Source of the DNA: Chloroflexota bacterium
GTDB lineage: Bacteria > Chloroflexota > Anaerolineae > Aggregatilineales > UBA2796
Reading direction: 5' to 3'
Assembly (NCBI GenBank): GCA_003695215.1
Contig: RFIM01000187.1
Location: forward strand, 1 to 8,138
DNA length: 8,138 nt
The notes under the pieces are model-generated. The model was not told the origin of the DNA. It ran no database searches and saw only the letters and a program-made list of their open reading frames with translations. Each line of letters begins with the position of its first letter. Position 1 is the stretch's first letter. Of this stretch, positions 1 to 5,500 are shown piece after piece. The position numbers and the translations under genes are program-made.

Positions 1-25
1 GGATCAATTGCCAATTGCGCGCGCT

Positions 26-48
26 GATCGGCGCCTGATCGCCTTTTT
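26..48 (+). terminator. possible intrinsic terminator at left edge
   Basis: GATCGG (26-31) can pair with CTGATC (35-40) around a CGC triloop, with one G-T wobble, and a run of five T follows at 44-48. This is the layout of a Rho-independent terminator reading rightward, which would suit a plus-strand gene ending just beyond the left edge and converging on the methyltransferase gene. The stem is only six pairs and there are three bases between stem and T-run, so it may be chance. On the minus strand the run is A, so it does not serve the methyltransferase gene. The rest of 1-80 shows no gene, only two adjacent CAATTG palindromes (5-16). Confidence 0.25.
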
Positions 49-80
49 GCGCACAACAGAGGCGCGTTTATTCTGACTTC

Positions 81-806
81 TCAGCGCGGCTTCTGCGCCC
101 AGTGGACTGCGATCGTGTTGAGCATGAAGCGCCGATAGCTGACGTCCACAAAGCCTGCTGCTTCAAAGAGCGCGGCCAGCTCTTGCGGCGTCTTGAAGCC
201 GATAGTTGAGTTGGGCAGGTAGGTGTAGGCATCGCGCTGACCTGTCAGCAAGGTGCCGATGAGAGGGATCATCTTCTGCAGGTAGAAGCGCAGAATCGGA
301 CGCAACAGGTTCGGCGGCGGCGGCGTGGTATCCAAGCAGACGACGTAACCGCCGCGCTTCAGCACGCGCCACTGCTCAGCCAGAGCGCGCTGAATGTCGA
401 TCACGTTGCGCACCAAAAAGCCATGCGTGATCGCATCAAAGGTCTCAGTGGCGAAGGGCAGATTGAGCGCATCTGCAGCAATCCAGCGCACACGCTCGCC
501 GCTCGGTCGCCGCCTGCCGACTTGCATGATCGTCGGCACGAAATCGGCGCCGATGACGGTCAGGCCGGGCACTTGCCGCAGCGCCTCAAAGGCGAGATCG
601 CCCGTGCCTGTGGCAATATCCAAGAGCTTGCCGCCTTCAGGCAAGCGCGCCTGCCGAACCACGAAGCGCCGCCAACGGCGATCCATGCCGAAGGTCATCA
701 CGCGGTTCATCAAGTCATAGCGCGGCGCAATGCGCCTGAAAATATCCTGCACCGCAGCGGCACGGGCCGCGCCGCTGAGCTGCTCCGTTTTAGGTGCTTC
801 AGACAT
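81..806 (-). CDS. ubiE: UbiE/MenG-type demethylmenaquinone C-methyltransferase
   Basis: This is a complete 241-residue class I SAM-dependent methyltransferase of the UbiE/MenG/COQ5 family. The family methylates the quinone ring of demethylmenaquinone (or the ubiquinone precursor) as a late step of quinone synthesis in the cytoplasm. The N-terminal FRRIAPRYDLMN (residues 23-34) is the family's opening motif. SAM-binding motif I is LLDIATGTGD (61-70), the acidic end of strand 2 is GADF (86-89), and the AADALNLPF stretch (110-118) is motif II-like. The RVLKRGGYVVCLD stretch (147-159) is the post-motif signature, and the C-terminal FKTPQEL and FEAAGF segments are also typical. Length is normal for the family. 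One position is unusual: the family's usual FGLRN reads FLVRN (130-134). The ATG at 806 lies 9 bases after the yifB stop, with only a weak AAGG about 13 bases upstream, so it is probably co-transcribed and perhaps translationally coupled with yifB. Menaquinone is the likelier substrate if the host is Chloroflexota, but the sequence alone does not separate MenG from UbiE. Confidence 0.93.
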   Translation of the reverse strand: MSEAPKTEQLSGAARAAAVQDIFRRIAPRYDLMNRVMTFGMDRRWRRFVVRQARLPEGGKLLDIATGTGDLAFEALRQVPGLTVIGADFVPTIMQVGRRRPSGERVRWIAADALNLPFATETFDAITHGFLVRNVIDIQRALAEQWRVLKRGGYVVCLDTTPPPPNLLRPILRFYLQKMIPLIGTLLTGQRDAYTYLPNSTIGFKTPQELAALFEAAGFVDVSYRRFMLNTIAVHWAQKPR

Positions 807-815
807 GGTATGTGT

Positions 816-2357
816 TCAGCCTTGCAGCGCAGTCATCAGGCGCGAGCGGTATTGAATGGCCTCAGCGATGTGCGCCAAAGTGATGGTCGCTGCGCCTTCT
901 AGATCGGCGATGGTACGTCCTAATTTTAGCACACGATGATAGGCGCGTGCGCTCAAGTTCAAGCGGCGCATCGCATTCTGAAGCAGCATAGCGCCATCTT
1001 CGGTAATCGGGCAGAACCGATCGATCTCGCTAGCCGTCAGATCGCTGTTGGCGCGGATGTGAGGATAATCTCGGTAGCGCGCCAACTGCTGCTCGCGCGC
1101 AGCTACCACGCGCGCTTGGACTGTCTCTGAGGATTCGGCCGCCTGAGTCGTGACCAGTTTTTCGTAATCCACGCGCCGCACGTCTAGGTGGATGTCGAAA
1201 CGGTCGAGGATCGGGCCGCTCAAACGCTGCTGATAGCGCCGCACAGCCGCTTCGCCACAGGTGCACGGTTGCAGGTTATCGCCATAGTAGCCGCACGGGC
1301 ACGGATTCATGCTGCCGACCAACATTACATTGGCAGGGAAGGTTAGCGAGCCGCTGGCACGGCTGATCGTCACCACTTTATCCTCAAGCGGCTGCCGCAA
1401 GACTTCCAGCTTGTGTCCGAACTCGACCAGCTCGTCCAAGTACAGCACGCCGCGATGCGCTAGAGTCAGCTCGCCAGGGCGTGGCGTGCTGCCACCGCCG
1501 ACCAAACCTGCCTGGCTGATGGTGTAATGCGGCGCGCGAAACGGACGCCGTCGCGCCATGCGCCGATCGGCGGGCAAGAGATCGGCGACGCTATAGATGC
1601 GCGTGATCTCTAGCGCTTCTTCAGGCGTGAGCGGCGGCAAGATGCCAGGCAAGGCGCGGGCGATCAAAGTTTTACCTGCGCCGGGCGGCCCGACCAGCAG
1701 AATGTTATGGTTGCCCGCAGCAGCGACTTCCATGGCGCGCTTGACGTATTCCTGCCCTTTGATCTGGGCGAAGTCCACAGCGCGCTCGGCAGGGCGCAGG
1801 TCTTCGTGGCGCAGCTGCGCCCGATCGAAAGGCGGGATCGGCTGCATGCCGAAGAGATGCTCGACCAGATGGCCGAGCGAAGGCACAGGGAAGACCTCAA
1901 CGCCGTCAATCTGGGCTGCTTCAGGCGCATCTTCAACAGGCACGTAAATTTTGCGGATGCCTTCTTGCTTCGCCAGCAGGGCGAGATTGATCGCGCCGCA
2001 GACATGGCGCAATTTGCCGTCAAGCGCTAGCTCGCCGATGAACATCGAATCGGCGATCTGATCGGCGCGCAGTTGCTCAGTGGCCACCAGCACGCCGATA
2101 GCGATAGGCAGATCGAAAGATGGGCCTTCCTTGCGGATATCAGCAGGCGCCAAATTGACCGTGAAGCGCCTCATCGGGAACTCACAGCCGATGTTCTTGA
2201 TAGCAGCGCGCACGCGTTCGCGGCTCTCTTGGACGGCCGTGCCTGGCAAGCCAACAATGGTAAAGCCTGCCACGCTGCGTGAATTGTAGTCCACTTCTAT
2301 CGTGATCTTGATGCCTTCTATGCCAAAGACCGCGCCCGATAAGACATGCGCTAGCAT
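816..2357 (-). CDS. yifB: YifB/ComM family Mg-chelatase-like AAA+ ATPase
   Basis: This is a complete 513-residue cytoplasmic AAA+ ATPase. The ComM members act as hexameric branch-migration helicases that help integrate transforming DNA; the role in other bacteria is less clear. Domains in order are an N-terminal ChlI/Lon-protease-like fold (about 15-140), the Mg-chelatase AAA+ core (about 185-395) and a C-terminal lid helical domain (about 405-505). Numbering from the ATG at 2357, Walker A is GPPGAGKT (223-230), Walker B is VLYLDE (304-309), the sensor-1 Asn lies in GSMNP (348-352), and an arginine-finger-type LSGPILDRFD lies at 379-388. Four cysteines (353, 355, 365, 367) form the CPCG...CTC pair found in many YifB proteins, possibly a metal site. 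A longer reading from GTG at 2366 adds three residues. I prefer ATG 2357 because AGGAG at 2370-2366 sits 8 bases upstream of it but overlaps the GTG, and because family members typically begin Met-Leu-Ala. It leads the two-gene unit with ubiE. Confidence 0.94.
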   Translation of the reverse strand: MLAHVLSGAVFGIEGIKITIEVDYNSRSVAGFTIVGLPGTAVQESRERVRAAIKNIGCEFPMRRFTVNLAPADIRKEGPSFDLPIAIGVLVATEQLRADQIADSMFIGELALDGKLRHVCGAINLALLAKQEGIRKIYVPVEDAPEAAQIDGVEVFPVPSLGHLVEHLFGMQPIPPFDRAQLRHEDLRPAERAVDFAQIKGQEYVKRAMEVAAAGNHNILLVGPPGAGKTLIARALPGILPPLTPEEALEITRIYSVADLLPADRRMARRRPFRAPHYTISQAGLVGGGSTPRPGELTLAHRGVLYLDELVEFGHKLEVLRQPLEDKVVTISRASGSLTFPANVMLVGSMNPCPCGYYGDNLQPCTCGEAAVRRYQQRLSGPILDRFDIHLDVRRVDYEKLVTTQAAESSETVQARVVAAREQQLARYRDYPHIRANSDLTASEIDRFCPITEDGAMLLQNAMRRLNLSARAYHRVLKLGRTIADLEGAATITLAHIAEAIQYRSRLMTALQG

Positions 2358-2365
2358 GCTCGCCA

Positions 2366-2370
2366 CTCCT
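2366..2370 (-). promoter_or_regulatory. ribosome binding site deciding the yifB start
   Basis: On the minus strand this reads AGGAG, 8 bases before the ATG at 2357. It overlaps the upstream in-frame GTG at 2366, which therefore cannot use it. The site supports translation from 2357 rather than 2366. Confidence 0.7.
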
Positions 2371-2444
2371 GAGACTCGCCTGCCCTTAACATTCTAGCGC
2401 ATTCTGAGCCAAAGTTCGTAGCGCAGCGAGCAAGAAAACGTAGC

Positions 2445-2474
2445 TTGAACGTGAACCTAATTCGGGTTTATACT
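2445..2474 (+). promoter_or_regulatory. sigma70-like promoter of the macroglobulin gene
   Basis: TTGAAC (2445-2450) and TATACT (2469-2474) are separated by 18 bases. Each is close to the housekeeping consensus and the spacing is within the allowed range. Transcription would begin near 2481, giving a short leader of about 28 bases that contains only the ribosome binding site. There is no room in that leader for a riboswitch or attenuator. No clear operator palindrome overlaps the promoter. This is inferred from sequence match alone. Confidence 0.6.
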
Positions 2475-2493
2475 GAGGCTGTTCTACACAGCT

Positions 2494-2499
2494 AAGGAG
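2494..2499 (+). promoter_or_regulatory. ribosome binding site of the macroglobulin gene
   Basis: AAGGAG lies 9 bases before the ATG at 2509. This strong, well-spaced Shine-Dalgarno fixes the start of the large open frame immediately ahead of its signal peptide. Confidence 0.85.
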
Positions 2500-2508
2500 A
2501 AGCTGATC

Positions 2509-2589
2509 ATGCGTAAATTGCTCGCTCTCGGATTGATCCTCAGTGCCTTGTTCGGCGCGCTTGTGGCTGCGCCGAGCGCGCGCAGCGCC
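2509..2589 (+). other. Sec signal peptide of the macroglobulin
   Basis: The first 27 residues have a basic start (Met-Arg-Lys), a hydrophobic core (Leu4 to Ala21) and a small-residue-rich end (AAPSARSA, 20-27). Cleavage probably falls between residues 20 and 27; the exact site is unclear. There is no cysteine before residue 551, so no lipobox: the protein should be released or held by other means, unlike the lipoprotein form known from E. coli YfhM. Confidence 0.8.
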
Positions 2590-5500
2590 GACGATCAACC
2601 GCCGCCATCCGTCATCGATAGCATACCAATGCGCGGTGAAGAATTGCCGCTCGACGGCGCGATCACGCTGTTTTTCAACCAAGCTATGGATCGTCCCAGT
2701 GTCGAGCGCGCAATTCGCACACAGCCCGCTCTGACTGGCAGTTTCGACTGGTTAGACGAAGCCACAGTTCAGTTCAAGCCTACGAATTTGCAACGCGCCA
2801 CAACCTACGTCCTCACAGTTGGCACGGAAGCGCGCAGCGCCGCCAACGTGCCCATGGCAGATGTCTTCACTTTGCGCCTGCAGACGGTCGGTTTTCTAGA
2901 AGTAGTTGAGATCATCCCGCGCTCCGGCAGCAGCGGCATCGAAGCCGATCCGACCATCAGCATCATCTTCAATCGCCCTGTAGTGCCATTGCTGAGCGTA
3001 GACGAGCTGAAGGCGCTGCCCGCGCCCTTCACAGCTGAGCCTGCCATGGAAGGCAGCGGCGAGTGGATCAGCACGTCTATCTACCAATTCAAGGCGCGGA
3101 ACCTGCGCGGTGGCACGCGCTATACCATCACAGTGCCTGCAGGCTTGCAAGACGTGACAGGCGCGATCTTGCAGGAAGATTTCAAGGCGGTTTTCTCGAC
3201 CATAGCGCCGCGACTGATCGAGACAGAGCCACTCTCGCGCGATCGCCAAGTTAAGCGGGATAGCGCGATCAGGCTCGTCTTCAGCCAGCCCATGGATCGC
3301 GCCAGCGTCGAGGCCAATTTCGTCCTGAACGGCCCAGATGGCGCCGTCGAGACTGTTTTAGAGAAAGTCAGCGAGGATCAGCGCATTTTCACTTTCAAGC
3401 CCAAGGCGCTGCTCGATTACGACGCTGAGTACTCTGTGGTCATTGACCGCGAAAAATTCCTGAGCGCAACAGGTGCGCCGCTGGCCGAGAGCGCACGCTT
3501 GACCTTTTTCACGCTCGAAAAGCCGCAAGTCCTTGAGACTTATCCGAAGCACCAAGGCGTGGATGTGCGCGCCTCAGGCTTCTACATCCGTTTCAGCACG
3601 CCGATGAACCTTGACAACTTCAAGGATCGCATCACCGTCTTACCTGAACCTGGCCTGTTTTTCGACAGCTATGGCGATAGAGACGGCCGTTACTTCCAAT
3701 ACAACTTCAGCCATGAGCCTAACACCGCTTACGCGCTGTTGCTCAACATCGAAGGCCTGACCGATATCTACGGCACGCCTTTGCAAGTCCAGCGCAATTT
3801 CGGCCTTTACGAAGTCTCTGAAGATGGCAAGACGCTGACTTTCCGCTGGACGACGCCTGACTATGATCCAAGCCTGGAGTTGCGCACAGGCTACAGCGCG
3901 CTCAGCTTGTACAGCGCCTACAACGCGCAGACGCGAGCCTTCTCGACGCACCGCAACCTCAAGAGCATCAACTTCGCGCTTTACAGCGTGCCGAGCCGCT
4001 CGGCGCCGCTGCTGCTGCGCTACAGCATGGATCAGGCGCGTTTGGGCGCTCAGCGCATTCGCGCTTGGGCAGTTGGCGTAGAAAATCCGAGAAATGTGCT
4101 GCGCTACGATCTGGTCACGCTCAGCGAAGGCGAGAGCACTGCTTTCAGCGCGCCTGAGTGCCCTAATGCGCCGCCTAGCCGTCTGATTCCTGGCGAGCTA
4201 GCTATTGTGCTGCCCGACGATCCGTCGCCGCTGCGCTTGCGCGCTCAGCCAAGCCTGGCAGCCAATGTGATCGCGGAACTGCCCGCCAACACGCGCTTAG
4301 AGATCATCGGCGGGCCGACCTGCGCTGAGGGCTTCTTGTGGTACCGCATCGCCACGCGTACGCGCGGCGATCTCTCGGGCTGGGTGGCTGAAGGCACTGC
4401 CAACCAATACTTCATTGGCTTGGAAGGTAGCAGCAGCAAGGTGACTTTGCCGCGCAAGCTCCTGAACCCTTCCGACCCGAATGCGCAGGCGCTCAAGCCA
4501 GGCTTATATCGGCTCTACATGCACTCGCCTGAGGTAGGCTATAACTACACTGAGAACATGCTGGTCGCTACCGTCAACATCACGCTCAAGCTCTCGGAGC
4601 GCAGCCTGATGGCTTGGGTGACCGATTTGCAGAGCGGCCAGCCTGTGCCTGACGTGCCTGTGCAGCTCGCCGCTGAAGGTGAATTCTTCGATCCTTTCCA
4701 GGTCACTCGCACCGATGCTGAAGGCATTGCTGTCTTCGAGTTATCTCAGCCGCTCGAATCGCTCTACGAAGAATTCTACGCGCTCGTCGAGACGCCTGAG
4801 CATTTCGGCTTCGCTAGCCTCAGCTTCGATGACGGCATTGCGCCTTGGTGGTTCAACCAACCGGCAGACTACTTTCCGCAGCAGCTGACAGTGTACTTAT
4901 ACACAGATCGATCGCTGTATCGTCCTGGCCAGCCGATCCACTTCCGCGGCGTAGTGCGTGCCCAGGATGATCAGCAATACACGCTCAGCAATCTGACGAC
5001 AGTCTCGGTTGAGATTCTGGATAGCCGCGATAGGCGGCTCTACCTGAAGAATTTGCCGCTCACGCAGTTTGGCTCCTTCTCAGATACTTTCAGCACAGAC
5101 GAGAACGCGCCGCTCGGCTACTATCGGATCATCGCCCGTCCGGGCTTCACAGGCACTGATCCGAGCAATTGGCGCGGGCCGCAGTTCTCCCGCGCTGTGG
5201 ATATTGCCCAATACCGCGTGCCTGAGTTTCAGATCAACCTGACGCCCGAGCAGTCCGAAGTGGTGCAGGGCGATACCATCAAGGTGACCGTTGAAAGTTC
5301 GTATTTCTTCGGCGGCGGCGTCAGCAACGCAGCGGTTGAGTGGTCGCTCTACATGGAAGACTACACCTTCCGCTACACGGGCTCGGAAGCCTACAACTTC
5401 ATCGATTTCAATGAGGATGAAGGCGCGCGCAGCTTCTATGACGGCTACTATGGCGAGTCGGTCACAGGTGGCAGCGGCCGCACGGATGCCTTTGGGCGCT

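Noticed and set aside
5..16. two adjacent CAATTG palindromes at the left edge
   Set aside because: Each is a six-base palindrome with no further symmetry or link to a gene; too short to call a binding site.
423..902. 159-codon plus-strand open frame
   Set aside because: It runs antisense across ubiE and the end of yifB, both secure, so it is a shadow frame.
2391..2396. TAGAAT on the minus strand as a -10 box for yifB
   Set aside because: It is well placed upstream of yifB, but there is no acceptable -35 hexamer 16-18 bases upstream and no extended -10, so I do not list it as a promoter.
2386..2682. 98-codon minus-strand open frame over the divergent promoter
   Set aside because: It overlaps the promoter, ribosome site and signal peptide of the large gene and has no recognisable motif.
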